Shown: positions 7,867 to 16,398 of the stretch, in pieces
How the letters are laid out: each line of letters opens with the position of its first letter
Position numbering within the stretch: position 1 is the first letter of the stretch
Made by a program: the position numbers and the translations under genes
The notes under the pieces: generated by a model
Databases searched by the model: none
Told to the model about the DNA's origin: nothing
What the model saw: only the letters and a program-made list of their open reading frames with translations
From: Pseudonocardia halophobica
GTDB lineage: Bacteria > Actinomycetota > Actinomycetes > Mycobacteriales > Pseudonocardiaceae
Length of the DNA stretch: 64,000 nt
Assembly: GCF_027922425.1 (NCBI RefSeq)
Contig: NZ_BSFQ01000004.1
Location: 132,464-196,463, forward strand
Direction: 5' to 3'

Positions 7867-9251
7867 CGCGCGGCCGCCGCCGCCCGGGCGACGAGGGCGG
7901 CGCGGGTCAGCAGCCCGGCGAGGCGGCCGTCGCGCAGCAGCAGGGCGTGCGCGCCGCCGGCGGCGTCGAGGCAGGCGAGCGCCTCCTGCGCGGTCTCGCC
8001 GGTGCCGATTGCGACCGGCGCCGGGTCGGCGAGCTCGCCCACCGGCGTCGCCGGGTCGCGGCGGGCGGCCCCGTCGGTGAGCACCGCCGGGTCGAGCGCG
8101 CCGAGTACCTCGGAGACGGCGGTGGCGAAGCGCGGGCTGCGCCCTGGCAGGACGACCGGGACCAGCGGCTGGTCCCGCGCCGGTCCCGCGGCCAGCGCGG
8201 CGGCCTCACCGAGCGGCGTGCGGGTGGTGACGGTGTGCACCGGCGCGCCGGCGTCGGCGAGCAGTCCGGAGCGGTCGTCGTCGAGGAAGCCGAGGCGGCG
8301 CAGCCAGCCCACCGAGTGGTACTTCGACAGGTAGGCCCGCCCGGAGTCGGGGAGGACCGCCACCACGGTGTGCTGGGGCCCGAGCCCGCGCGCCACCCGC
8401 AGCGCGGCCGCCACGGCCAGCCCGGACGAGGCGCCCACCAGCAGGCCCTCCTCCCGCGCCAGCCGGCGCGTGGTCAGCACGGACTCGCGGTCGTCGATCA
8501 CCTCGATCCGGTCGACGACCTCCCGGTGGTAGGACAGCGGCCAGGTGTCGTCGACGGTGTCGGTGTGCCGGTAGTGCCCGGAGGCCTCGACGAAGAAGGG
8601 GCTGCCGTCGCCGCCGTTGTAGACCGAGGTGGCGGGGTCGGCGCCGACAACCTCGACCGGGCCCACCTCCTTGAGGTACCGCCCGGTGCCCGAGATCGTG
8701 CCGCCGGTGCCGATCCCGGCGACGAGGTGCGTCACCCGGCCCTCGGTCGCCGCCCAGATCTCCGGCCCGGTGGTCGCGTGGTGCACGGTCGGGTTCGCCG
8801 GGTTGTCGTACTGGTCGGCGAACCAGCCGCCGGGCGTCTCCGCCGCGATCCGCCGGGCCAGCCGGTTGACGTGCTCGGGGTGTTCGCGGGGCAGGCTCGC
8901 GCGCGTCGTGACGACCTCGGCGCCGTAGGCGCGCAGGATGTCCAGCTTCTCCACGGCCACGGTGTCCGGCAGGACGACGACGATCCGGTGCCCGCGGACC
9001 GCGGCGGCCTGGGCGAGCCCGATCCCGGTGTTGCCCGAGGAGGCCTCGACGATCGTGCCGCCGGGTGCGAGCACGCCGTCGCGCTCCGCGGCGAGCACCA
9101 TCGCGGTGGCGGCGCGATCCTTCACCGAGCCGCCCGGGTTGAGGTACTCGGGCTTGACGAGCACGGTGGCGGCGAGGCCGGCGGTGAGCCGGCGCAGCCG
9201 GACGAGCGGGGTGCCGCCGACCAGGTCGATCAGCGAGTCGTGGACGACCAT
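7863..9251 (-). CDS. cbs: Cystathionine beta-synthase (PLP domain plus CBS-pair)
   Basis: A 462-residue PLP enzyme of the cysteine synthase/cystathionine beta-synthase family. The PLP lysine lies in LNPGGSVKDRA (about residue 44), the substrate loop is EASSGNTGIGLAQA, and the phosphate loop is GIGTGGTISGTGRYLKE. The last third, from about residue 340, is a CBS-pair regulatory region, and total length matches bacterial CBS. It condenses serine with homocysteine, or makes cysteine in related enzymes. ATG 9251 has GGAAGGA upstream. It lies between an LLM monooxygenase and a DszC-like monooxygenase, which suggests that sulfur released from organosulfur compounds is fed into cysteine/methionine metabolism. 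Confidence 0.9.
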   Translation of the reverse strand: MVVHDSLIDLVGGTPLVRLRRLTAGLAATVLVKPEYLNPGGSVKDRAATAMVLAAERDGVLAPGGTIVEASSGNTGIGLAQAAAVRGHRIVVVLPDTVAVEKLDILRAYGAEVVTTRASLPREHPEHVNRLARRIAAETPGGWFADQYDNPANPTVHHATTGPEIWAATEGRVTHLVAGIGTGGTISGTGRYLKEVGPVEVVGADPATSVYNGGDGSPFFVEASGHYRHTDTVDDTWPLSYHREVVDRIEVIDDRESVLTTRRLAREEGLLVGASSGLAVAAALRVARGLGPQHTVVAVLPDSGRAYLSKYHSVGWLRRLGFLDDDRSGLLADAGAPVHTVTTRTPLGEAAALAAGPARDQPLVPVVLPGRSPRFATAVSEVLGALDPAVLTDGAARRDPATPVGELADPAPVAIGTGETAQEALACLDAAGGAHALLLRDGRLAGLLTRAALVARAAAAAR

Positions 9252-9286
9252 GGGTCCTTCCTGGACGGTCCTCGGGTGGCGCACGC

Positions 9287-10384
9287 TCAGGAGAGGACGA
9301 GGCCCTCGGCGCGGCCCGGGTCCCGCGGCCCCCACAGCGTGGTCGACACCTCGCGGCGGACCAGCGGCACGACCTCCTCGGCGAACCGGCTCAGCACCTC
9401 CTGCTGCTGCGGATAGGGCAGGACGGGGTTGATCGAGACCGACTGGACGTCGTGCCGGTAGGACTTGTGGTAGTCGAGGATCTTCGCGGCGACCCGCTCC
9501 GGAGTGCCGACCAGGGCCGGTCCGTGCGCGACGGCCTCCTCGATCGTCGTGAACGACATGGTCTTGCCCTTGCGCGGGTCGCCGGCGTGCGCGGCGGCGA
9601 GCTTGGCGGCCTGCGCCTCGTAGATCGGCCGGTACTCCGCGACCGCCTGCTCGTCCGTGTCGGCGAGGAACAGTCCGCCCGAGCCGGAGCCGACGTAGCC
9701 GACGGCGGGGTCGTGCCCGTGCGCCTCGAGCTGCTCGCGGTACCGGTCGATGAGGACCAGGTAGTTCTCCCGCGGCTGCAGGGCGTTGGCGCTGAAGATC
9801 GGGTCGCCCCACTTCGCGGCCAGGTCGACGGCGGCGGTGGAGGTGGCCGAGCCGTGCCAGATCCGGAAGGGACCGTCGAAGGGCCGCGGGAAGGTCGTCA
9901 CCCCGTCGAGGTCGTGGTGGTGCACCCCCTCCCAGGACACGCGCTCCTCGCGCAGCAGCCGGCGCAGCAGCTCGTAGTTCTCGGTGAGGTACTCGTACTG
10001 CTTGGCCAGCTCCAGCCCGAACAGCGGGAAGTGCTTGTCCTCGTTGCCCTTCCCGATGACGATCTCCAGCCGGCCGCCGGAGAGCTGGTCGACCGTCGCG
10101 TAGTCCTCGGCCACGCGGACCGGGTCGAGCAGCGACAGCACGGTCACGCCGGTGCTGAGCAGGATCCGGTCCGTGGCCTGGGCCAGCGCGCCGAGCAGCA
10201 CGGTCGGGGCGGAGGAGACGAACTCGCCCGCGTGCCGCTCCCCGACGGCGAAGGAGTCGAAGCCGAGCCGCTCGGCGAGCACGGCGTTCTCCACCACCCG
10301 CTCCAGGCGCTCGTGGACCGAGATGATCTCCCCGGTGACCGGGTGCGGGGCGTGCGGGACGATGTCGAGGACCTGGAAGCGCAT
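9287..10384 (-). CDS. LLM class flavin-dependent monooxygenase, first gene of a sulfur operon
   Basis: A 365-residue luciferase-like monooxygenase. Motifs include FDSFAVGERHAGEFVSSAPT, ILLSTGVTVLSLLDPVRVAE and the hallmark DQLSGGRLEIVIGKGNEDKH, followed by IWHGSATSTAAVDLAAKWGD and GTPERVAAKILDYHKSYRHD. The ATG at 10384 has AGGAGA correctly placed. It is the first full gene after a 24-codon leader, and is followed by cystathionine beta-synthase and a DszC-like monooxygenase. Two flavin monooxygenases beside a cysteine-pathway enzyme point to oxidative release of sulfur from an organosulfur compound. FMN rather than F420 is more likely from its length and neighbours, but this is inferred. Confidence 0.86.
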   Translation of the reverse strand: MRFQVLDIVPHAPHPVTGEIISVHERLERVVENAVLAERLGFDSFAVGERHAGEFVSSAPTVLLGALAQATDRILLSTGVTVLSLLDPVRVAEDYATVDQLSGGRLEIVIGKGNEDKHFPLFGLELAKQYEYLTENYELLRRLLREERVSWEGVHHHDLDGVTTFPRPFDGPFRIWHGSATSTAAVDLAAKWGDPIFSANALQPRENYLVLIDRYREQLEAHGHDPAVGYVGSGSGGLFLADTDEQAVAEYRPIYEAQAAKLAAAHAGDPRKGKTMSFTTIEEAVAHGPALVGTPERVAAKILDYHKSYRHDVQSVSINPVLPYPQQQEVLSRFAEEVVPLVRREVSTTLWGPRDPGRAEGLVLS

Positions 10385-10442
10385 GCGGATCTCCTGGTGG
10401 GAGGGCACGAAGTGGGTGCGGCCGTTGGGCCGGGACGGGAGG

Positions 10443-10477
10443 CCGGACCGACCGACGGGTCCGGCGGGACGCGGACC
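10443..10477 (-). promoter_or_regulatory. Alternative hairpins between leader peptide and LLM gene
   Basis: Three complementary segments lie here: CCGGACC (10443-10449), GGTCCGG (10458-10464) and CGGACC (10472-10477). The middle one can pair with either neighbour, giving mutually exclusive stems between the leader stop and the first structural gene, as expected for attenuation. Confidence 0.5.
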
Positions 10478-10507
10478 GGTGCGCGAGGCGGCACCGGGCG
10501 TGCGGGT

Positions 10508-10582
10508 CTAGCGGGGACAGTGCCCGGGCGGCGAACCGAGCCCGTCGAGCCAGCGACGCGAGACGAGGCGGGCACCGGTCAT
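10508..10582 (-). CDS. Putative 24-residue leader peptide of the LLM-cbs operon
   Basis: An ATG at 10582 with GGAGGAGG upstream opens a 24-codon frame beginning MTGARLVSRRWLD and ending GHCPR. It resembles the actinobacterial leader peptides that precede sulfur-metabolism operons (pattern R-R-x-V/I-D-L, with Cys near the end), though the DLxRVASA core is altered here. It shares MTG, L-x-x-R, D and the terminal CPR with the classical leader at 58077-58154. The single cysteine codon three codons before the stop suggests translation-dependent sensing of cysteine. It lies 123 bases before the LLM gene, with alternative hairpins between. Confidence 0.68.
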   Translation of the reverse strand: MTGARLVSRRWLDGLGSPPGHCPR

Positions 10583-10951
10583 GGCGGGCCTCCTCCTGTC
10601 CTCGGGCTGTCCTCGGGTCCGTGCTGGACCCGACCACAGTAACCACGAGGGGGCGGCGGGCGGCAGCGTGAACGACCACACAGCGCCGTCTCCACCAGGG
10701 CGCGCCGGTTGCGGCCGTCCACCCGCCCGGGCGAGGGTGACCGCGTGACGCGGACCCGGCTCGAGCCGTTCCGGCCGGGCCGCCCGGCAGCGGGTGACGG
10801 GGCGCGACCTACCGAGCCGACGAGCTGCTGGACACCACGATCACCCATCGGCACGCCGGCCGGGTCGCGTCGCAGGCGTTGCCGGCGCGGGAGGGGGCGG
10901 CGCGGGCGGGGGTCCCCGTCGCGTCCTGAACGCGGCCGGGGCCCGGGGGGT
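10583..10951. other. Gene-poor stretch with a possible gene remnant
   Basis: The left end carries the promoter region of the leader/LLM operon. On the plus strand, 10798-10929 is open and ends in TGA, and reads YRADELLDTTITHRHAGRVA followed by SQALPAREGAARAG. That looks like a real protein C-terminus but has no start codon, so it may be a remnant of a lost gene. I see nothing else in this stretch. Confidence 0.3.
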
Positions 10952-11149
10952 TCAGACGTTCGCGCGGGCGACGAGGTCGCCGGGCGCGCCGACGGCACGC
11001 AGCTCGTCGAGGACCCGCTCGCGGTCGCGGTCGGCCGGGAAGATCCCGGCGAAGGGGGCGGCCGGGCGGAACTGCGCGAGCCGGAAGGGGTTGCGACGGC
11101 GGGCGGGACGGTCGGTGCCGGTGGTGCGCTGGAAGAAGGTGATGCTCAT
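10952..11149 (-). CDS. Small hypothetical protein, 65 residues
   Basis: A 65-residue product beginning MSITFFQRTTGTDRPARRRN and containing PFAGIFPADRDRERVLDELR. The ATG has GGAGCACGG before it. The N-terminus is basic and aromatic and the C-terminal half forms one amphipathic helix. There is no signal peptide or known motif. I do not recognise the family; the ribosome site and codon pattern make a real gene likely. Confidence 0.55.
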   Translation of the reverse strand: MSITFFQRTTGTDRPARRRNPFRLAQFRPAAPFAGIFPADRDRERVLDELRAVGAPGDLVARANV

Positions 11150-11290
11150 GGCCGTGCTCCCTGGTCTGGTCCGGTGGTCGCGGGGTTCGTTCCCCGCTGG
11201 ACACACGGTCCCGCCGAGGGGGCTCCGGCACCGTCGGGCCGTCGCCCGATCCGCCGGGGGAGCGCGGTGTCGGGCGATCGGGGGACGGGG

Positions 11291-12166
11291 TCAGCGGGCG
11301 GCGGGAGCGGCCTCGTCCCGGTCGCCGTCGCTGAGCTGCGGCGAGCGGACCAGCACGAACGTGCCGAGGACCAGCGCCGCCCCGCCGGCGGCGGCCATCG
11401 CGTACCAGGCGCCGCCGCGGACCTGCTCGCCGTAGACGACCACGCCCCACGCCGTGGCGAGCAGCGGGTTCGCCAGCGTGAAGCCGGGTTGCGAGGCCAC
11501 CAGGCTGCCCGCCTGCAGCGCGGTCTGGAGCAGGAAGAACGACAGCGGCCCGACGACGACCACCGCCCAGGTCTGCCACGCGGTGAGCACGCCGTGCACG
11601 CCCTCCCGCCCGGCGATCGCGCCCACCGCCGCCACCAGCACCGCGACGTAGCCGAACGCCGTGCCGGTCCCGATGCCGAGCCACCCCGCGCGCGCCGCCC
11701 CCGTCGTCCCGCGGCCGGCGGCCACGGTCGCTCCGACGATCACGGCGACCACGGCCGACCCGACCACCCACGTCCAGCCGGACACCGCCACCGGGTCGCC
11801 GCCGGTCGGGGCCAGCGCGACCACGACGAGGACCAGGCCGGCGGCGAGCACGCCGATCGCCGTCCACTCCCGCACGCCGGGGCGCGCGCCGAAGGCCCAC
11901 GCCGCCAGCAGCACCGTGAACGGCAGCTCGGCGACCAGCAGCGGCTGCACGACCGCGACCCCGGCGAGCGTCAGCGCCACGGCCTGGACGAGGAATCCCG
12001 TGATCACGCACGCGATCCCGGCCAGCCACACCGGCCGTCGGACCAGGTCGAACAGCAGGCCGATCGAGAACTCCCGCTCCTCGGGCTCCTCCCGGGCGGC
12101 CTTGCGCTGCAACACCGAGGCGGCCGCGTTCAGCACCGCCGCCACCACCGCCAGGACCACTCCCAC
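11291..12166 (-). CDS. EamA/DMT-family membrane transporter
   Basis: A 291-residue membrane protein with about nine or ten hydrophobic segments in two halves, as in EamA/DMT drug-metabolite transporters. The first span is VVLAVVAAVLNAAASVLQRK and the second half includes PLSFFLLQTALQAGSLVASQ and PLLATAWGVVVYGEQVRGG, the typical G-E near the end of the repeat. A hydrophilic C-terminus (SPQLSDGDRDEAAP) is probably cytoplasmic. The start is taken at GTG 12166, which places the first membrane span at the very N-terminus; there is no strong ribosome site. The substrate is unknown; it may export small metabolites. Confidence 0.75.
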   Translation of the reverse strand: MGVVLAVVAAVLNAAASVLQRKAAREEPEEREFSIGLLFDLVRRPVWLAGIACVITGFLVQAVALTLAGVAVVQPLLVAELPFTVLLAAWAFGARPGVREWTAIGVLAAGLVLVVVALAPTGGDPVAVSGWTWVVGSAVVAVIVGATVAAGRGTTGAARAGWLGIGTGTAFGYVAVLVAAVGAIAGREGVHGVLTAWQTWAVVVVGPLSFFLLQTALQAGSLVASQPGFTLANPLLATAWGVVVYGEQVRGGAWYAMAAAGGAALVLGTFVLVRSPQLSDGDRDEAAPAAR

Positions 12167-12289
12167 GCGCCCGGGTAACCGTTCCGCCGGAACTCGAACC
12201 CCCCAGTCGAGTCGCGGGGAGCGATGAGTTCCCGCGCTGCAGCCGGTCTGCATCACGACAGCACGGACACACCGGACGGAGGACCCGCC

Positions 12290-12760
12290 ATGAGCACGAT
12301 CGACACGACCCGCGCCCTGACCCGCCGCACCACCGACGGCATCACCGACAGCGGGGCGGCCGGCATCCGCGAGGCCGCGCCGCAGCTGGTGCTGCTGGCG
12401 TTCCGCATCGTCGTCGGGTTCCTGTACGCGCTGCACGCGGTCATGGGCTTCGGCCTCTTCGGCGGTGTCGACGGCGCCGGTACCGGGCTGCCACCCTTCA
12501 CGCTCTACTGGTGGGTCTCCGTGGTCGAGCTCGTCGGCGCGGTGCTCGTCGCGATCGGCCTGTACGTGCGGCCGGCCGGCTTCGTGCTCTCGGGGATGAT
12601 GGCCTTCGCCTACTTCGCGATGCACCTGCCGCAGGGCTGGAACCCGATCTACAACATGGGCGAGCCCGCCGCGCTCTACAGCTGGATCTTCCTGCTGCTC
12701 TGCGCCATCGGCGGCGGCCGCTACAGCCTCGACCACCTGCGCACCCGCCGCGCCCGCTAG
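12290..12760 (+). CDS. DoxX family membrane protein
   Basis: A 156-residue integral membrane protein with four membrane spans: LVLLAFRIVVGFLYALHAVM, a span around YWWVSVVELVGAVLVAIGLY, FVLSGMMAFAYFAMHLPQG and LYSWIFLLLCAIGGGRYSLD. The order and the MHLPQGWNPIYNMGEPA loop are typical of DoxX proteins. ATG 12290 is preceded by GGAGGAC. DoxX members are linked to quinone or thiosulfate oxidation in archaea and, in mycobacteria, to a membrane oxidoreductase complex for redox homeostasis. The role here is not shown by the neighbours. It converges on the MocR gene. Confidence 0.85.
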   Translation: MSTIDTTRALTRRTTDGITDSGAAGIREAAPQLVLLAFRIVVGFLYALHAVMGFGLFGGVDGAGTGLPPFTLYWWVSVVELVGAVLVAIGLYVRPAGFVLSGMMAFAYFAMHLPQGWNPIYNMGEPAALYSWIFLLLCAIGGGRYSLDHLRTRRAR

Positions 12761-12764
12761 CTCC

Positions 12765-14186
12765 TCACCCGGCGGGCCGGGCGAGCACCCGGCACAGCGC
12801 CTCCAGCGCACCCGCCCAGGCCGACGGCGACGGCGTGGCGTACCCGACCACCAGCGCGTCCGGCCGGGGCGGGGCGTCCGGGTGCCGGAACCGGTCCAGG
12901 CCCTCGACCGCCAGCCCGTGCCAGGCCGCCGCCCGCTGGGCGGCGGCCTCCGCCGCGCCGGGCGGTCCGTCCCCGGTGGGCAGCTCGACCAGCGCGTGCA
13001 GCCCCGCCGCCAGCCCGCGCACCGCGACGCCCGGTGCCCGCTCCGCCAGGGTGGCGACGAGCTCGTCCCGGCGCCGCCGGTAGGCCTGCCGCCGCTCCCG
13101 GACGTGCCGGTCGTAGACCCCCGAGGTGAGCAGGTCCGCGAGGACGAGCTGGTCGACGGCGGACACCCGGGTCCCGCCCTCCCCGGCCACCGCCCGCTCC
13201 ACCTCGGCGGCGAGCCCGGCCGGCAGGACCAGCCAGCCGAGCCGCAGGCCCGGCGCGAGGGCCTTGCTGGCGGTGCCGAGGTACACCACCCGCTCGGGGT
13301 CCAGGCCCTGCAGGGCGCCGACCGGCCGGCGGTCGTAGCGGAACTCGCCGTCGTAGTCGTCCTCGACCACCAGCCCAGCGGTCGCGCGGGCCCAGTCGAC
13401 CGCCGCGGCCCGGCGGTCCGGCCGCAGGGCCACGCCGGTGGGGAACTGGTGGGCCGGGGTGAGCAGGACGGCCCCCTCGCCGTCGAGGAGGTCGGTGCGG
13501 GCCCCGGCGTCGTCGACGGGCAGGGCGCCGACTGCGAGCCCGTGCCGCTCGAGCAGCTCCCGGTGCAGGTGCAGGCCGTGCGCCTCCGCGGCCACCCGCC
13601 GGACCCGGCGGGCCCGCAGCAGGCCGGCGAGCAGGGCGAGCCCGTGCACCGCACCTGCGCACACCACGATCCGGTCCGGTGTGGTGCGCACCCCGCGGGC
13701 CCGCGCGAGGTGCTCGGCCAGCGCGGCCCGCAGCTCCGGCCGGCCGCGGTCGTCGCCGTAGCCGAAGGCCTCGTCCGGGGCCGCGGCCAGCGTGCGGCCC
13801 GTGGCCCGCAGCCAGGCCGCGCGGGGGAAGGCCGCGACGTCCGGCCGGCCCGGCCGCAGGTCGTGCGCCGGCCGCGCGAGGTCCGGCGGCAGCGGACGGA
13901 CCGGACCCGGAGGCCGGTCGCAGGGGACGGCACGCGGCGCCACCCGCGTGCCCGAGCCCTGCCGGGCCGTCAGCCAGCCCTCGGCGACCAGCTCCGCGTA
14001 GGCGTCCGCGACCGTGTTGCGCGCCAGCCCGAGGTCGGCCGCCAGCGACCGGGAGGAGGGCAGCCGCGAGCCCGGGGTCAGCCGTCCGCTGCGCACTGCG
14101 TCGCGCAGGGCCTCCATGAGCCCGGACCGCACCCCACGACCGGGCGCGAGGTCGAGGTGGAGGTCCGAAGTGGCCCGCGAAACCAT
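12765..14186 (-). CDS. MocR-type regulator (GntR winged helix fused to aminotransferase fold)
   Basis: A 473-residue PdxR/MocR regulator. Residues about 15-80 form a GntR winged helix (LMEALRDAVRSGRLTPGSRL, ARNTVADAYAELVAEGWLTA). The rest is a class I aminotransferase fold, with FGYGDDRGRPELRAALAEHL, the conserved VEDDYDGEFRYD and the PLP-lysine region YLGTASKALAPGLRLGW. Such proteins bind PLP and act as transcription activators or repressors, usually of the divergent gene. It is divergent from an AhpD/carboxymuconolactone-decarboxylase-like gene, and paired direct repeats (14168-14200) lie at the shared promoter. ATG 14186 is taken as the start; a longer form from 14204 is possible. Confidence 0.88.
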   Translation of the reverse strand: MVSRATSDLHLDLAPGRGVRSGLMEALRDAVRSGRLTPGSRLPSSRSLAADLGLARNTVADAYAELVAEGWLTARQGSGTRVAPRAVPCDRPPGPVRPLPPDLARPAHDLRPGRPDVAAFPRAAWLRATGRTLAAAPDEAFGYGDDRGRPELRAALAEHLARARGVRTTPDRIVVCAGAVHGLALLAGLLRARRVRRVAAEAHGLHLHRELLERHGLAVGALPVDDAGARTDLLDGEGAVLLTPAHQFPTGVALRPDRRAAAVDWARATAGLVVEDDYDGEFRYDRRPVGALQGLDPERVVYLGTASKALAPGLRLGWLVLPAGLAAEVERAVAGEGGTRVSAVDQLVLADLLTSGVYDRHVRERRQAYRRRRDELVATLAERAPGVAVRGLAAGLHALVELPTGDGPPGAAEAAAQRAAAWHGLAVEGLDRFRHPDAPPRPDALVVGYATPSPSAWAGALEALCRVLARPAG

Positions 14187-14200
14187 GCCGGAAGTGGACC
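14168..14200. promoter_or_regulatory. Paired direct repeats at the MocR/AhpD promoter
   Basis: GAAGTGGCCC (14168-14177) and GAAGTGGACC (14191-14200) are direct repeats 23 bp apart, about two helical turns. MocR proteins usually bind such paired direct repeats. One copy lies within the proposed first codons of the regulator, so its true start or transcript start may be further downstream. Confidence 0.5.
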
Positions 14201-14236
14201 ACATCCGTGCGCCAACCGGCGCCTACCGTCGGGCAC

Positions 14237-14740
14237 GTGACCATCACCGAGCAGACCCCCGCCCCCGCCCGCAACCCCGAGCACCCCCCGCGGCTCGTGC
14301 TCGCCGAGCTCGTCCCGGACGTCTACAAGGCCATGGCCCGATTCGGCGCCGCCGCCGGCGCGGGCCTCGAGCCGGCGCTCGTCGAGCTCGTCCGGATCCG
14401 CGCCTCGCAGCTCAACCACTGCGCCTTCTGCCTGGACATGCACACGAAGGACGCGCTGGCGCAGGGCGAGTCCGTCGAGCGGGTCGTGCAGCTCGCGGCC
14501 TGGGAGGAGTCGGCGCACTTCTACTCGCCGCGCGAGGTCGCCGCCCTCGAGCTGACCGACGCGATCACCGTGCTCACGGACGGCTTCGTGCCCGACGACG
14601 TGTGGGAGCGGGCGGCCGCACGGTTCGACGACACCGAGCTGGCCCAGCTCGTCGCGGCGATCGCGGCGATCAACGCCTGGAACCGCTTCGGTGTCTCCAC
14701 GCGGATGGTCCCGGGCCACTACCGCCCGCGCCGGGGATGA
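14237..14740 (+). CDS. Carboxymuconolactone decarboxylase/AhpD-like protein
   Basis: A 167-residue AhpD-fold protein. It has RIRASQLNHCAFCLDMHTKD with the C-x2-C-x3-H redox/proton-relay motif of alkylhydroperoxidase D, followed by WEESAHFYSPREVAALELTD. Such proteins reduce peroxides with thiols or act as decarboxylase-fold enzymes. GTG 14237 is chosen from the expected N-terminus (TITEQTPAPARNPEHPPRLV); GTG 14207 is an alternative, and neither has a good ribosome site, so the message may be leaderless. Likely controlled by the divergent MocR regulator, hence linked to PLP or amine signals by inference. Confidence 0.82.
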   Translation: MTITEQTPAPARNPEHPPRLVLAELVPDVYKAMARFGAAAGAGLEPALVELVRIRASQLNHCAFCLDMHTKDALAQGESVERVVQLAAWEESAHFYSPREVAALELTDAITVLTDGFVPDDVWERAAARFDDTELAQLVAAIAAINAWNRFGVSTRMVPGHYRPRRG

Positions 14741-14835
14741 GGTCCCCCGGCGGGTGGTGGCGGCGTTGAAGGAGCCCACAAGCCGCCGGGCCCCGGGCGG
14801 GTGACAGCCCCCGGCTGCCCGACGACCCTGACGCC

Positions 14836-16392
14836 ATGACGACGCGCCCCGGCGAGCTGCTGATCACCGATTTCCTGCGCCGGGCGCGCCGGCACCATCC
14901 CGGCCGCGAGATCGTGGCGTACGCGCACGGCGAGGAGGTCCTGCGCTACGACTACGCCGCCTACGCCGACCGCGTCCATCGGCTCGCGGGGGCGCTGCGC
15001 CGGCTCGGGGTACGGCCGGGGGACCGGGTGGCCAGCCTGGCCTGGAACCACCACCGCCACCTCGAGCTGTACGCGGCGGTCCCGCAGGTCGGCGCGGTGC
15101 TGCACACGCTCAACCTGCGGCTGTCCGCGGAGGAGATCGCCTACATCGCCGGGCACGCCGACGACCGGCTGATCGTGGCCGACGCCGAGCTGCAGCACCT
15201 GCTCGACGGCGTCCAGCCCGAGCTGGGCGTGCTCGACACCGGCGACGCCTACGAGGCCCTGCTGGTCGACGGCCCGGCCTTCGACGGCGAGCCCGGCGTG
15301 CGCGAGGACGACCTCGCCGTCCTCTGCTACACCTCCGGCACCACCGGCCGGCCGAAGGGCGTCGGGTACAGCCACCGCGGCCTCTACCTGCACACCTTCG
15401 CCGCCTGCCTCGCCGACGGGCACGCGATCTCGGCCGCGGACACCGTGCTGCACGTCGTCCCGATGTTCCACGCCAACGCCTGGGGCGTCCCGTTCGCGGC
15501 CACGATGACCGGCGCCACCCAGGTGCTGCCCGGACCGCACCCGACGCCCGCGGAGATCGCGCGGATCATCGAGCGCGAGAAGGTGACCTACGTCGGGATG
15601 GTGCCGACGGTGGCCGTCGACATCCTCCGGCACGTCCGCGAGCACGGTGGCGACCTGCGCAGCCTGCGGGCGCTCGTGCTCGGCGGCTCCACCCCGAGCC
15701 TCGCCCTGATCCGCGACCTCGAGGAGGAGCTGGGCATTCCCGTCTACCAGGGCTGGGGCATGACCGAGCTGTCCCCGATGGCCAGCTTCACCCGCCCGCC
15801 CCGGCCGCTCGCCGACCGCGAGGAGCACCGCCGCCGCACGCAGAGCCAGGGCCGGCTGCTGCCGGGCCTGCAGTGGCGGATCGTCGACGACGCCGGCCAG
15901 GAGCTCCCGTGGGACGGCGAGTCCGCGGGGGAGCTGCAGGTCAAGGGCCCGTGGGTGGCCACCGGGTACTACCTCGGCGAGGCCCCCGAGCGGTTCGACG
16001 ACGGCTGGCTGCTGACCGGCGACGTCGCCGTCATCGACCCGGACGGCTGGATGCGGATCGTCGACCGCGCCAAGGACCTGATCAAGAGCGGCGGCGAGTG
16101 GATCAGCTCCCTGGCCCTCGAGCAGGCGCTGCTGGCCGACCCGGAGGTGGCGGAGGCCGCCGTGGTCGCCGTGCCGCACCCGCGCTGGCAGGAGCGGCCG
16201 CTGGCGCTCGTGGTGTTGAACCCCGGCTCGGCCGCGACCGGCGAGGAGCTCAAGGCGCGGCTGGGGGATCGGGTGCCGCGCTGGTGGCTGCCCGAGCGCG
16301 TCGAGGTGACCACCGAGCTGCCGCGCACCAGCGTCGGGAAGCTCGACAAGCGGAGCCTCCGCGAGCACTGGTCCGCGGGCGTCCACGCCTAG
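14836..16392 (+). CDS. Medium/long-chain fatty acid-CoA ligase (AMP-binding)
   Basis: A 518-residue adenylate-forming enzyme. The P-loop is CYTSGTTGRPKGVGYSHRG (about residues 164-182), followed by VPMFHANAWGVPFAATMTGA, YQGWGMTELSPMASF, the GDVAVIDPDGWMRIVDRAKD hinge and the C-terminal lysine in LPRTSVGKLDKRSLRE. The pattern VPMFHANAWG with IKSGGEWISSLALE matches AlkK-type medium-chain acyl-CoA ligases. It activates a carboxylic acid with ATP and CoA for beta-oxidation. It stands alone on the plus strand, 95 bases after the AhpD-like gene, and ends just before a palindromic repeat. Chain length preference cannot be read from the sequence. Confidence 0.9.
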   Translation: MTTRPGELLITDFLRRARRHHPGREIVAYAHGEEVLRYDYAAYADRVHRLAGALRRLGVRPGDRVASLAWNHHRHLELYAAVPQVGAVLHTLNLRLSAEEIAYIAGHADDRLIVADAELQHLLDGVQPELGVLDTGDAYEALLVDGPAFDGEPGVREDDLAVLCYTSGTTGRPKGVGYSHRGLYLHTFAACLADGHAISAADTVLHVVPMFHANAWGVPFAATMTGATQVLPGPHPTPAEIARIIEREKVTYVGMVPTVAVDILRHVREHGGDLRSLRALVLGGSTPSLALIRDLEEELGIPVYQGWGMTELSPMASFTRPPRPLADREEHRRRTQSQGRLLPGLQWRIVDDAGQELPWDGESAGELQVKGPWVATGYYLGEAPERFDDGWLLTGDVAVIDPDGWMRIVDRAKDLIKSGGEWISSLALEQALLADPEVAEAAVVAVPHPRWQERPLALVVLNPGSAATGEELKARLGDRVPRWWLPERVEVTTELPRTSVGKLDKRSLREHWSAGVHA

Positions 16393-16398
16393 AAAGCC

